A DNA stretch of 51,959 nucleotides from an uncultured Muribaculaceae bacterium (GTDB taxonomy: Bacteria; Bacteroidota; Bacteroidia; Bacteroidales; Muribaculaceae): the NCBI GenBank assembly GCA_910589425.1, contig CAJUSZ010000017.1, positions 1 through 51,959 on the forward strand, given 5' to 3'. Below, one piece after another: positions 1 through 7,915 of this stretch. Both the position numbers and the translations under genes were made by a program. The notes beneath the pieces were generated by a model that saw nothing but the letters and a program-made list of their open reading frames with translations, searched no databases and was not told where the DNA came from. Position 1 is the stretch's first letter, and the number at the start of each line of letters is the position of its first letter.

Positions 1-150
1 TGTTTACAAAACCACAAGCCCCTGAATACCACACAGATATTTTTACAACTTTTTTTTCAGGAAAATTCCGCGGAATCCGCAAAAGTCGGAAAAAAGGGGG
101 TGTGCGCCGGTCTAATAAATGATAAGCGATGGTTGTTCTCAACAATCTTT
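1..150. other. AT-rich left-edge intergenic segment
   Basis: No gene is supported here. It lies downstream of the PAP2 gene (minus strand) and contains a short palindrome around TTCCGCGGAA near position 66-75 that could be part of a terminator. The rest is A/T-rich. Confidence 0.4.
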
Positions 151-753
151 TCAGAATGTCATAGATGCGACAATACCCATGTTTCGCCCATCTGTAGCGG
201 GAACGATCGAAACACAATGTCTCGTCGCCCACGGTCTTGTAAATATGTACGCAGATCCGGCTCCTATTGCAGCTCCAGCTACAACGTCCCACCAATGATG
301 TTTCCTGGCATAAACACGCCCCCATGCGACGTATGTGGCCAAGGCATAGGCAGGCGCCCCAAATTTCCATCCATACCTTCTCTGGATATATGCCGCTGTG
401 GCAAATGTAACAGCAGAATGACCTGAGGGAAATGAATGATAATTTGAAAAATCAGGACGCCGCTCGTGTACCGAATATTTAAGAATCAGTGTTGCCCCAC
501 CTGCTACCAACGCAGTAAACACACCCTGCTTTAAACCTTGCCAATCACGCAATATCAGAGTTCCGGCAAGTGCTGCAGCCGGAAGAGCCACCGCTACCAC
601 GTCGGTGGAGAGGGATACTTTTTTCTGAGAATCCGACCTACTGAACACAGGCGTGGAGATCTGATCGGGCACCATTATCTCCTGGGCACTGCAATGTACC
701 ACTGCAGTAACAGCAATCACCAGACTGACAACTATTCTCCGTATCATTCCCAT
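151..753 (-). CDS. PAP2-family phosphatase (membrane/periplasmic)
   Basis: A 200-residue protein with an N-terminal signal peptide or first membrane segment (residues 3-23), followed by hydrophobic segments. The three PAP2 motifs are intact: K92 with R99-P100, PSGH at 109-112, and the R146-x5-H152-x3-D156 pattern that supplies the catalytic histidine. The family removes phosphate from lipid phosphates such as undecaprenyl pyrophosphate, phosphatidate or lipid A, with an active site facing the periplasm; the substrate here is not evident. The start overlaps the end of the DgkA gene by 10 bp, so the two are translationally linked. It is the last gene of the eight-gene minus-strand unit. The pairing suggests opposite reactions (phosphorylation and dephosphorylation) on a lipid alcohol or diacylglycerol. 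That link is inference. Confidence 0.9.
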   Translation of the reverse strand: MGMIRRIVVSLVIAVTAVVHCSAQEIMVPDQISTPVFSRSDSQKKVSLSTDVVAVALPAAALAGTLILRDWQGLKQGVFTALVAGGATLILKYSVHERRPDFSNYHSFPSGHSAVTFATAAYIQRRYGWKFGAPAYALATYVAWGRVYARKHHWWDVVAGAAIGAGSAYIFTRPWATRHCVSIVPATDGRNMGIVASMTF

Positions 754-1133
754 GCTTTTGATATGAAAGACATAATATAAGGCAGGAATATTATAATGCC
801 CACAGACACAGCGGCCATTACAAATAACAGCACAGCCCCGGCCGCAAGATCTTTCGCCCTGCCGATCAATGGATCATATTCCGGCGAGACTTTATCGGCA
901 ATCGACTCTATTGCCGTATTGAATCCCTCCGCCATGAACACCCCTCCAATACAGATGATGACAGCTACCCATTCGTGCGCCTCGATTTTCATGACAAACG
1001 ACAGAGCGATCACCAAAAATGCAGCAACGAGATGTACTTTCGCGTTCGCTTCCTTCTTGAAAAGCGACAGTATGCCTTGCCAGGCAAACCGGAATGACCG
1101 TATACGGCCTTTTAAAAAGGGATGCCCACCCAT
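744..1133 (-). CDS. dgkA: Diacylglycerol kinase / undecaprenol kinase (DgkA family)
   Basis: A protein of about 129 residues of the small integral-membrane DgkA family, with three hydrophobic segments and the conserved stretch around E-x-x-N-T-A-I-E-x-x-x-D that binds Mg-ATP. It phosphorylates diacylglycerol or undecaprenol at the inner membrane; sequence alone does not decide which. I chose the ATG at 1133. A TTG at 1151 would extend it six residues and overlap the upstream PCMD gene, and translational coupling from there is also possible. Its stop overlaps the start of the PAP2 phosphatase gene. It belongs to the minus-strand lipoprotein/barrel operon. Confidence 0.9.
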   Translation of the reverse strand: MGGHPFLKGRIRSFRFAWQGILSLFKKEANAKVHLVAAFLVIALSFVMKIEAHEWVAVIICIGGVFMAEGFNTAIESIADKVSPEYDPLIGRAKDLAAGAVLLFVMAAVSVGIIIFLPYIMSFISKAWE

Positions 1134-1147
1134 ATCAAGAATACATT

Positions 1148-2719
1148 TCAATAATCATAATCAAGCGACAGCTGGTCTATATACAGAAGGGCGCCTACGC
1201 CTCCGGTGAAATAATCACCGTATTTTGATGATGAGGCGGTGATCTGAATGTAGGAAGGCACTCGCGATGTCGATCTATATTGCAATGGAATCACAAATTC
1301 CTTGAACGAATCCATTGTCCCGGAATACACAAGTTCCCCGTATGCTATCACCGAGGGTGAATTTGAATCGAAAAGCTGCCTGTTGGACGCGCTTGTACGG
1401 ATCTCATAAGGAGCGGTCCAATCCGTCAGCGCGACATATATATGGCATGAGTCAGGACGGCCGATGAGATATTCATATTCACCATTCTTCATGGATTTAT
1501 CTATGACCTTGGTCTGATATTGGAAATATCCCCTGAGCTTCGTAGGACGCAGATTCCACTGGCGTCCGAAATTCAGCACACCGTTGGTGCCATCTATCCT
1601 TGCAAACTCACCGGAAAAGATTGACCCGGCAGCAAGCTTAACCACAGCATAGATTGTCTCAAGCCGTGCAGATTGACCCTGACCGTCAGGAGTATGGGAA
1701 GATGGAGTGGAATTTGAGCTGGCGATGAATGCCGCACCCTTGTTGCCAGTGTCCCAGAATCTTGAGCCACTTTCATTCCAGGGATTCCAGACATTTCCGT
1801 TTTGCCACCATTGATCAAAAGAGCCATCGGGCAAAATCTCGGTAGCCTGAGTTATAACCCTGATCTCTTTTCCGCATTCATCTCCGGAAACAGCCCGGAC
1901 CACATATTCGGTAAGCGGCTTCAGATGAGGAATTGATGCAGAGAAACTGGTTCCGGCAGAAACTATATACGAATCCGGCAAATCAATCCATTCCGACGCA
2001 GCGGCCTCGCGATACTGGAATCCCTGTTTCATGCCTTCCTGCGACTCGCCATAAGCCCATATAACCTGCGACCAAGCGTCGACAGAAACCGTATTGACAA
2101 CAAAACTCGTCTTCTCAGCATATATCGTCCAGCGCTCGGTGCGACCGAAAGCTGTAACGTCTATATCAAGAGGATACAGCAGATTGATCTGTCCCGGCTT
2201 CAAATCCGGCACCATGGTTGTCAATCCAGCCGGACCAAGTTTTACTGATGAGAGAGTCAATGATGTAAGGTTCTCAGATTCGGGTACACGCACAACCACT
2301 CTCCGCCCCGGGACGTCGATCACAGTCTGTCCTATCTGGCCATCTATCGTGAAATATCGTTCGATTTCCTGCACAGCCGAGATAGTCCAGTCATAATCCT
2401 GATATCTTGACAAAACCAGATGCATCGGACTTGAAAGATCATAATCTCCTTCCAGAAGATTGACTGAAGACACTGCTTTATCCGTGAACGAGAAGTCTGA
2501 AAACCTAACGTGGCATATATCCACGGATTCGTCGAGATAGACGACAGCTGAAAGGTTTGCCTCGTCGATATTTGCCGGAGCAGATTCACCGACGGCAGAC
2601 AATGTCAGTATCGACTGCAGTATACGCGGATATGGAATATCATTTTTTATACATCCTGTCAGAACGGCAATCAGAACCGTCATGGCAGCAATTCCCCAAA
2701 AACGACGTGGATTATGCAT
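1148..2719 (-). CDS. PCMD-domain surface lipoprotein
   Basis: A 523-residue lipoprotein. The signal peptide ends in a lipobox with Cys23, followed by I-K-N-D, an acidic/polar start that could serve as a Bacteroidetes surface-export signal (inference). The middle part is beta-rich. From about residue 297 to the end it resembles the PCMD (putative carbohydrate metabolism) domain, with the characteristic F-D-x-W, S-R-F-W-D-T-G-N and D-G-T-N-G-V-L-x-F-G-R elements and a C-terminal strand ending Y-I-D-Q-L-S-L-D-Y-D. This domain recurs in the DUF4493 gene at 4424-6625, which suggests duplication within the operon. Carbohydrate binding is a family-level suggestion, not shown here. Confidence 0.85.
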   Translation of the reverse strand: MHNPRRFWGIAAMTVLIAVLTGCIKNDIPYPRILQSILTLSAVGESAPANIDEANLSAVVYLDESVDICHVRFSDFSFTDKAVSSVNLLEGDYDLSSPMHLVLSRYQDYDWTISAVQEIERYFTIDGQIGQTVIDVPGRRVVVRVPESENLTSLTLSSVKLGPAGLTTMVPDLKPGQINLLYPLDIDVTAFGRTERWTIYAEKTSFVVNTVSVDAWSQVIWAYGESQEGMKQGFQYREAAASEWIDLPDSYIVSAGTSFSASIPHLKPLTEYVVRAVSGDECGKEIRVITQATEILPDGSFDQWWQNGNVWNPWNESGSRFWDTGNKGAAFIASSNSTPSSHTPDGQGQSARLETIYAVVKLAAGSIFSGEFARIDGTNGVLNFGRQWNLRPTKLRGYFQYQTKVIDKSMKNGEYEYLIGRPDSCHIYVALTDWTAPYEIRTSASNRQLFDSNSPSVIAYGELVYSGTMDSFKEFVIPLQYRSTSRVPSYIQITASSSKYGDYFTGGVGALLYIDQLSLDYDY

Positions 2720-2738
2720 GGTATGCTATAATACGGCA

Positions 2739-3689
2739 TCAGATATGAACACCGATGCCGAAATTAATATTAAAAATATTGAATTTGAAATTTGCTCCGG
2801 AAGAGAAACGGTTGCCCAGGCTCTCCCCGTCGACATATTGTTTCTCATTCCGCAGATAATAGCCGAAAACACCGAAAGAGACGTTGAATGATACATTCTT
2901 CATTATGAATACACATACGCCTGGAGAAAACGACAGTCTGGCCTGCATGTAGGTGGTATGGGTGTTTTTGGGCTGCCCGTTGTAAGGACGACGGAAGTCG
3001 CCGTTGCCTGAAGCGAATGAGAGTTCAAGCTCGTTGTAGATTCCGAAGCGCGAGTTCCGTGTTATACCTATATATTGAGCCGACATTATCGCGGCCGAAT
3101 ATTCCTCATTGTTATATGCTATGTCTGAAAGGTCAAAAGACATGTCGTCAGAAAGATCTACCTTAAGCGATCCCAACCCTGCCTTTGCCCGGGTGTAATT
3201 GAGCCTTACACCGACAGATATATTATTCCTGATAAAATATGAAACTGTGGGTTTTATTGAAAAAATGTTTCCCGAGACATCCACATCCGACAAAAGGTCG
3301 AACACTTGTAGATCGTCTGAATTGAACTCTCCATAAGATGCTGTCAGAGCGAACATCCACTGCCCTTTCGGGATGAAAAGGAAATTAAAAAGTCCACGGT
3401 CATATCTTCCGAAATTTTTCTGTTTGATTATCAGCGGCACAGTGTCGCCCCTGACAATGACTTTTTCCTCAAGATCAATCCTTGAATTGTCGCGCACGAT
3501 CCTGGAATGACCATCGATCACAGAGCGCACCTGATCGGCCAATGAATCAGGGATCCACATAAGCCTGGAATTGGTAATCCGGTCAATGCTGTCGGCATCC
3601 ACCGTCTGCTGAGAGCCGGCCTTCATACCCACGGCCACAGAAAACATGGCTACAAGAAGAGTCAAATATCTTTTTATCATGGTAGACAT
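2739..3689 (-). CDS. Predicted outer-membrane beta-barrel protein
   Basis: A 316-residue secreted protein with a signal peptide (ending near M-K-A-G), a polar region of about 75 residues, then alternating amphipathic strands starting at F-I-P-K-G-Q-W-M and ending in I-N-F-G-I-G-V-H-I, as expected for a barrel. It is clearly paralogous to the neighbour at 3691-4431: the P-K-G-Q-W motif, the Y-F/I-x-x-D/N-x-x-x-G-x-x-x-x-Y-x-R region and the C-terminal A-N-F-x-x-x-x-F segment are shared. An internal ATG at 3680 is an equally good start and would avoid crowding against the neighbour's stop. I recognise no specific function; its position suggests it forms the membrane part of a surface complex with the adjacent lipoproteins. 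Confidence 0.8.
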   Translation of the reverse strand: MSTMIKRYLTLLVAMFSVAVGMKAGSQQTVDADSIDRITNSRLMWIPDSLADQVRSVIDGHSRIVRDNSRIDLEEKVIVRGDTVPLIIKQKNFGRYDRGLFNFLFIPKGQWMFALTASYGEFNSDDLQVFDLLSDVDVSGNIFSIKPTVSYFIRNNISVGVRLNYTRAKAGLGSLKVDLSDDMSFDLSDIAYNNEEYSAAIMSAQYIGITRNSRFGIYNELELSFASGNGDFRRPYNGQPKNTHTTYMQARLSFSPGVCVFIMKNVSFNVSFGVFGYYLRNEKQYVDGESLGNRFSSGANFKFNIFNINFGIGVHI

Positions 3690-3690
3690 C

Positions 3691-4431
3691 TTATAGATAG
3701 AAAGCCACTCCGAAAGAGATAGAGAAGAGATTTATCCGGAAGTTGGCCGACTTTGAATTTCGCCGCGAGACATAAATCTGATCAGAGACAGCCTTCGTGT
3801 CAGTATATTTGAAGCCAAGCACACCTACATTGACCTCCAGTGCGGAATAATTTGAAAGAAACACACATAGTCCGGGAGCAATACCGACATTCAAAGAGAA
3901 ATTACGTTCGTATGTCCCTGTAAGGTCGTCGGATTTTCCCTTCATAAGCTTGGACTGTCCTCCACCGAGCTGAAGCTGCAATTCATTGAAAAAGCCGAAT
4001 CTTTTGCTCCGGCCGATTGAAAAGTAATTGCGCATTATTCCCATCACTGAATAATTGTGGGAAAGCCTGTAGAGATTCTCTATGTTGAACTCGCTGTCAG
4101 CGCCGGCCACGATGTCGGCTCTCTCGATCTTTGTAAGCGAACGGGAATATGCGAACTTTCCTCCGAGACCAAGATCATCCTTCACTATGTAGCACACCAT
4201 CGGCGACACCTTGAAAGAATAAGTATCGCCCGATATGCCTTCAAGAATCAGAAACTGGTATTTGTTCTGGTTGGTCTGATCATAGGAAATGGAAAGGCCG
4301 GCGACCCATTGTCCTTTCGGGACAAAGACCACCGACTCTATGTCTCTTGAGAATTCTTCCTGCGCGCTTATTCCCGACGGGAATAGCGCGAGGAAGAAAC
4401 TAAGAAGAAATATTGACAGAAATTTATTCAT
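3691..4431 (-). CDS. Predicted outer-membrane beta-barrel protein (paralogue)
   Basis: A 246-residue protein with a signal peptide cleaved near S-A-Q, then F-V-P-K-G-Q-W and a series of short amphipathic strands with a final F-G-V-A-F-Y-L, the aromatic ending typical of outer-membrane barrels. It lacks the N-terminal extension of its paralogue at 2739-3689. Its start lies 8 bp inside the 3' end of the DUF4493/PCMD gene (4424-6625), indicating translational coupling. The specific role is unknown; family, localisation and paralogy come from the sequence. Confidence 0.8.
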   Translation of the reverse strand: MNKFLSIFLLSFFLALFPSGISAQEEFSRDIESVVFVPKGQWVAGLSISYDQTNQNKYQFLILEGISGDTYSFKVSPMVCYIVKDDLGLGGKFAYSRSLTKIERADIVAGADSEFNIENLYRLSHNYSVMGIMRNYFSIGRSKRFGFFNELQLQLGGGQSKLMKGKSDDLTGTYERNFSLNVGIAPGLCVFLSNYSALEVNVGVLGFKYTDTKAVSDQIYVSRRNSKSANFRINLFSISFGVAFYL

Positions 4432-6625
4432 AGATCAATTCAAAATCGTCAAGATACATCACACTCGAAGACGATCCGGAGAAATAATCGCCAAATTTGG
4501 ATGCACAGCACACGATGACGAGGTATAATGGCTTATTGGAAACCGCACGGTCATTATACGTGAACGGGATCTCAACTTTCTGAAGCGATCCATCGGGTCC
4601 GAAAGCCTCTTTCCATGTAACCTGGCCGTAGGCGATCACTTCCGAACTGTCAGGATTAAACAGTTTGCGCTTATCCGGATTTGTGCGGATATCCACCTGC
4701 TCAGTAGTCAGAGCCACATATATTTGGCCATGATCGGAATCGCCTTTCTGGAAATCGATGTATTGCTGGTTTCCATCCTTTATAATATCCACCTTGCCGG
4801 GACGGTAGTTTGCCCATACAGCCACTTTATCGGGGTGGGAACAGTTATACTCACGGCCGAACTTAAGCACACCGTTGGTTCCGTCGGTCTCCACGTATGA
4901 ACCGACAAAAACATTGCCGGCGGCGAGCAGACTGAATGCGGAAAGCGATCCGAGACGAGCCGAATATGTTCCCGAATGAACCATATCGGTAGATTTATTG
5001 GTCAGGATCTTATTGGCTGTCGCGCCACCTTCGTTTCCGGAATCCCAGAAAGAGCGTGTTCCCGACCCAGGGAATATCACGGTCTTGGTTCCGAGAAGAG
5101 TCTTGGCGGAATATGTATCCCAATCCTCAAAACCTGCATTGGGAATAGAGAAGACTCCCTCAGTGGTGAACCATCTCGATTCCGATTCAAACGAATCGGC
5201 AACCACACGGGCCTCGTAGGTTGTGGCCGGCTTCAGATCCTTGATTGTAACCTTGAATCCCTGTGAGGCTACCCGCTTGGGATTTTTCCGGCGTATAGCC
5301 GCTACGGATTCAAGACTGACTGTTGTCCATTCAGAAGCCCCTTCTTCCCTGTACTGAAGCGAGGGTGTCCTGGTAGCATCGATTATAGAACCGGTAAGCA
5401 CCGCACGACGCGCACGTATGTTGAGATAATCGTTGTTTCCGATTGCGTCGAGAACCACAGGATCATCTATGATCTGGTTTCCCTCGCCCACTCCGATCCT
5501 AACCTTGGCGTCAGTGTATTTGCCATAAGAATCATGAGCGGAGACAGTCAGCTCATAAGCTCCATCCTTAAGGGAATTAAGATAGCTGGCCTTGAAGTAT
5601 ATTCTGGCGAGTTCCAGATTCTTTCCTTCGATCTTTGTCTTCTCCCATTCGATACCCTTTGATCTCATGGAAGCCTTTACATCGTCGGTCGCACTAAGGA
5701 GATCCACTTCCGCCGACGGCAAACCCAAAGCCTCGGCATCTGGCGACGAGATGATCAGTTTCTCAACGGTGCCGAAAGCCTTTACTCTCACGGCCACATC
5801 CTCAAACTGTCCGCTGTTTGCGAAAAGCTGCTTCTCGATGTCGAATCCCTCTCCTTTCACATCAGGACGACCGAGAATCACCACTTCGCTCTCTTTCAGG
5901 ATCTCCTTGTCGTCGATGACGATGGTGAGGAACGCGCCGCCGATCTCGTCGTATGTAGGATTGTCGGAAAGATTCAATATGTATTCGTGCCCTTTCTTCA
6001 CGTCCGGTATTTCACCGGATATGGAGAATTGATCACCATTGGAATTCACACCGGCCACCGTATAGCTCAGATTTTTGTCGGCATTGGGCATCATGAAATA
6101 CCCCTTGTCATCGAAATTGTCCGCCGTGAAATCGAGCGAGCCTCTCGAATGTCCGACTGTAACTTTCAGATCGGTGGCAGAAACCGCATCGACAGTGGCT
6201 TTGTTGACCGAAGCGACCACGTTTGCGATCCCGCACGAGAGTGTTACATCCGTGTCCCCACCATTTATCTGAAACTCAGTCTGACCTTGATAGAATTTTT
6301 TGTCGAATGAGGCCGACACGCTGTCGCCTGCCCATGCCTCGGCAATATAGGATCCGGCCTTCAGCGGGATTCTGTCGGGAATTGTCTCCATACCCTTGTA
6401 TTTACGCACAAGGCCTTTGGCGCTGGATATGTAAAGCACGGTTGATTCCCCGAGGTCGGCATTGTCTGTCTCCGCACGTGTGAGATCTGAATTGATCACC
6501 ATTCTGACGCGAAGCGCACCGTCCGAACAATTGTCGAATATATCTTCCGAGACGCATGACTGCAACCCGCAGGCTGCCGCAGAGGCACAAGCCAGAAAAG
6601 CTATGTTCTTAATGTAATGTTTCAT
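4424..6625 (-). CDS. DUF4493-PCMD lipoprotein
   Basis: A 733-residue lipoprotein (lipobox L-Q-S-C, Cys24, followed by V-S-E-D). Domains in order: a DUF4493 region at about 30-240, with the G-S-Y-x-A-E-A-W-x-G-D and A-x-F-D-x-x-x-Y-x-G-Q elements shared with the next two genes upstream; a beta-rich linker; a fibronectin-III-like segment at about 395-490; and a PCMD domain at about 494-733. The PCMD end closely resembles that of the lipoprotein at 1148-2719, including S-K-F/Y-G-D-Y-F-S/T-G. It sits third in the operon, 17 bp after the preceding gene, and overlaps the following barrel gene by 8 bp. It is probably surface-exposed and possibly glycan-binding (inference from domain names). Confidence 0.87.
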   Translation of the reverse strand: MKHYIKNIAFLACASAAACGLQSCVSEDIFDNCSDGALRVRMVINSDLTRAETDNADLGESTVLYISSAKGLVRKYKGMETIPDRIPLKAGSYIAEAWAGDSVSASFDKKFYQGQTEFQINGGDTDVTLSCGIANVVASVNKATVDAVSATDLKVTVGHSRGSLDFTADNFDDKGYFMMPNADKNLSYTVAGVNSNGDQFSISGEIPDVKKGHEYILNLSDNPTYDEIGGAFLTIVIDDKEILKESEVVILGRPDVKGEGFDIEKQLFANSGQFEDVAVRVKAFGTVEKLIISSPDAEALGLPSAEVDLLSATDDVKASMRSKGIEWEKTKIEGKNLELARIYFKASYLNSLKDGAYELTVSAHDSYGKYTDAKVRIGVGEGNQIIDDPVVLDAIGNNDYLNIRARRAVLTGSIIDATRTPSLQYREEGASEWTTVSLESVAAIRRKNPKRVASQGFKVTIKDLKPATTYEARVVADSFESESRWFTTEGVFSIPNAGFEDWDTYSAKTLLGTKTVIFPGSGTRSFWDSGNEGGATANKILTNKSTDMVHSGTYSARLGSLSAFSLLAAGNVFVGSYVETDGTNGVLKFGREYNCSHPDKVAVWANYRPGKVDIIKDGNQQYIDFQKGDSDHGQIYVALTTEQVDIRTNPDKRKLFNPDSSEVIAYGQVTWKEAFGPDGSLQKVEIPFTYNDRAVSNKPLYLVIVCCASKFGDYFSGSSSSVMYLDDFELIYE

Positions 6626-6642
6626 GGAATTTGCAGTCGTTA

Positions 6643-7899
6643 TTATACGTTCATACGAAGGATAAGGATCTTCTCGGTTGAGCCGGATTCATCGGAGATT
6701 GTGAATTTAAACTTATGGGTCTGCGATCCGAAAGCCGACAGAGGCACCATGAATCCGGAAATGTCGAATGTAACATCAGTCTGTCCGCCGAGAGATTCCA
6801 CACCCTCGCCCAGCAGTCCGAGTCCCTGGAGACTTGTAAGGTACTCCCCTGGATTCACAAGATCAAGGTGGGTTGAGAGCCCGACTTCGTTGAGAGCGTC
6901 CTCGCTCAGGGAATCGGATATTATCTCTACATCGAAACGTTTGATTCCTCCGGGAGCGGACGACTTGACTTTGACCACGACTTTAGATGACGGGGTTACA
7001 TCGTTTTCCGCCTCAAAAGACACAGGGGCTTCGACTGAAACCGACGGGCCTTGTGTTGCCGGCGGATCCGGAGTGTCGCCGTTGTCCTCTTTGGGACGCA
7101 TATCGTCCTTAAGGATTTCATCTTCAGAATCGACCGGGCGGTTGAGATCCTCAATCTCGACACTTGCGTCTACACGCAGAAGTCCGGTTATATCACCAGG
7201 CTCCTCGTCCGGAGTCGAAAGATCGAAAATGATCCGGTAGTGATTTCCCGGCTGCACGTCGTCATAAACTTTCGTCTCGGTAGTGGGAAATCCCTGCACT
7301 TCTCCAATGAATGTGGCTGCAAGAGTCTGACTGTTGTCGACATAGGCAAAATATCCTGCCTTGTCGCGATCGGCAACCGTATATTCGAGCGACGAGCCAT
7401 ATTCGCCGACTTTCACCGACACTTTCGATCCCGCGCTCATCTGCGCAGCAAGCTCATCGGTAAAGGATACCGTAACCTTTATGTTAGCAAGTTTGCACAC
7501 GATGGGATCACTGACCATTGTAACCTGATCCGGCATCACTTCAAACGAAGACAACGTCTGTCCCTCATAATAAGGAGCATCCCAGGCTGCCGAAGGATTT
7601 GTGCCGTATGAGGCCTTGGCCGTGTATCTGCCTACAGGAAGGACTACCACCTCGGGCATGTCCCCGTATCTACAGGAAGCCACTGCCGTTGTCTCACCGT
7701 CGAGGAAAAACCTGACTGTGAAATCCGCGACATCTACCGATGCGGCTCGTGTGTTCTCTTCATTGGCCATCTCCACGGTCAGCGAGCGGGTGTTGACCTT
7801 TCCGTATCCGCTGCTTCCTGGAAACTCGCGTTCCTTGCTGCACGCTGACAGGAGCGCGAGGATTACAACAGACAGAACTATATTGATGATCTTATTCAT
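6643..7899 (-). CDS. DUF4493 lipoprotein
   Basis: The protein is about 418 residues from the ATG at 7899. An upstream in-frame extension reaches 8028, but it overlaps the preceding gene and lacks a signal sequence, whereas 7899 begins a proper lipoprotein signal (I-I-N-I-V-L-S-V-V-I-L-A-L-L-S-A-C, Cys20, then S-K-E). The N-terminal half matches the DUF4493 pattern: a positively selected 'T-R' segment, a charged F-x-x-D-G-E motif and G-R-Y-T-A-K-A-S-Y-G. After a low-complexity D/E/P-rich linker around 285-310 there is a beta-rich C-terminal part. No PCMD domain is seen. It is probably a shorter partner of the flanking DUF4493 proteins. Confidence 0.82.
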   Translation of the reverse strand: MNKIINIVLSVVILALLSACSKEREFPGSSGYGKVNTRSLTVEMANEENTRAASVDVADFTVRFFLDGETTAVASCRYGDMPEVVVLPVGRYTAKASYGTNPSAAWDAPYYEGQTLSSFEVMPDQVTMVSDPIVCKLANIKVTVSFTDELAAQMSAGSKVSVKVGEYGSSLEYTVADRDKAGYFAYVDNSQTLAATFIGEVQGFPTTETKVYDDVQPGNHYRIIFDLSTPDEEPGDITGLLRVDASVEIEDLNRPVDSEDEILKDDMRPKEDNGDTPDPPATQGPSVSVEAPVSFEAENDVTPSSKVVVKVKSSAPGGIKRFDVEIISDSLSEDALNEVGLSTHLDLVNPGEYLTSLQGLGLLGEGVESLGGQTDVTFDISGFMVPLSAFGSQTHKFKFTISDESGSTEKILILRMNV

Positions 7900-7915
7900 T
7901 TCTTTCGTGAATGGA

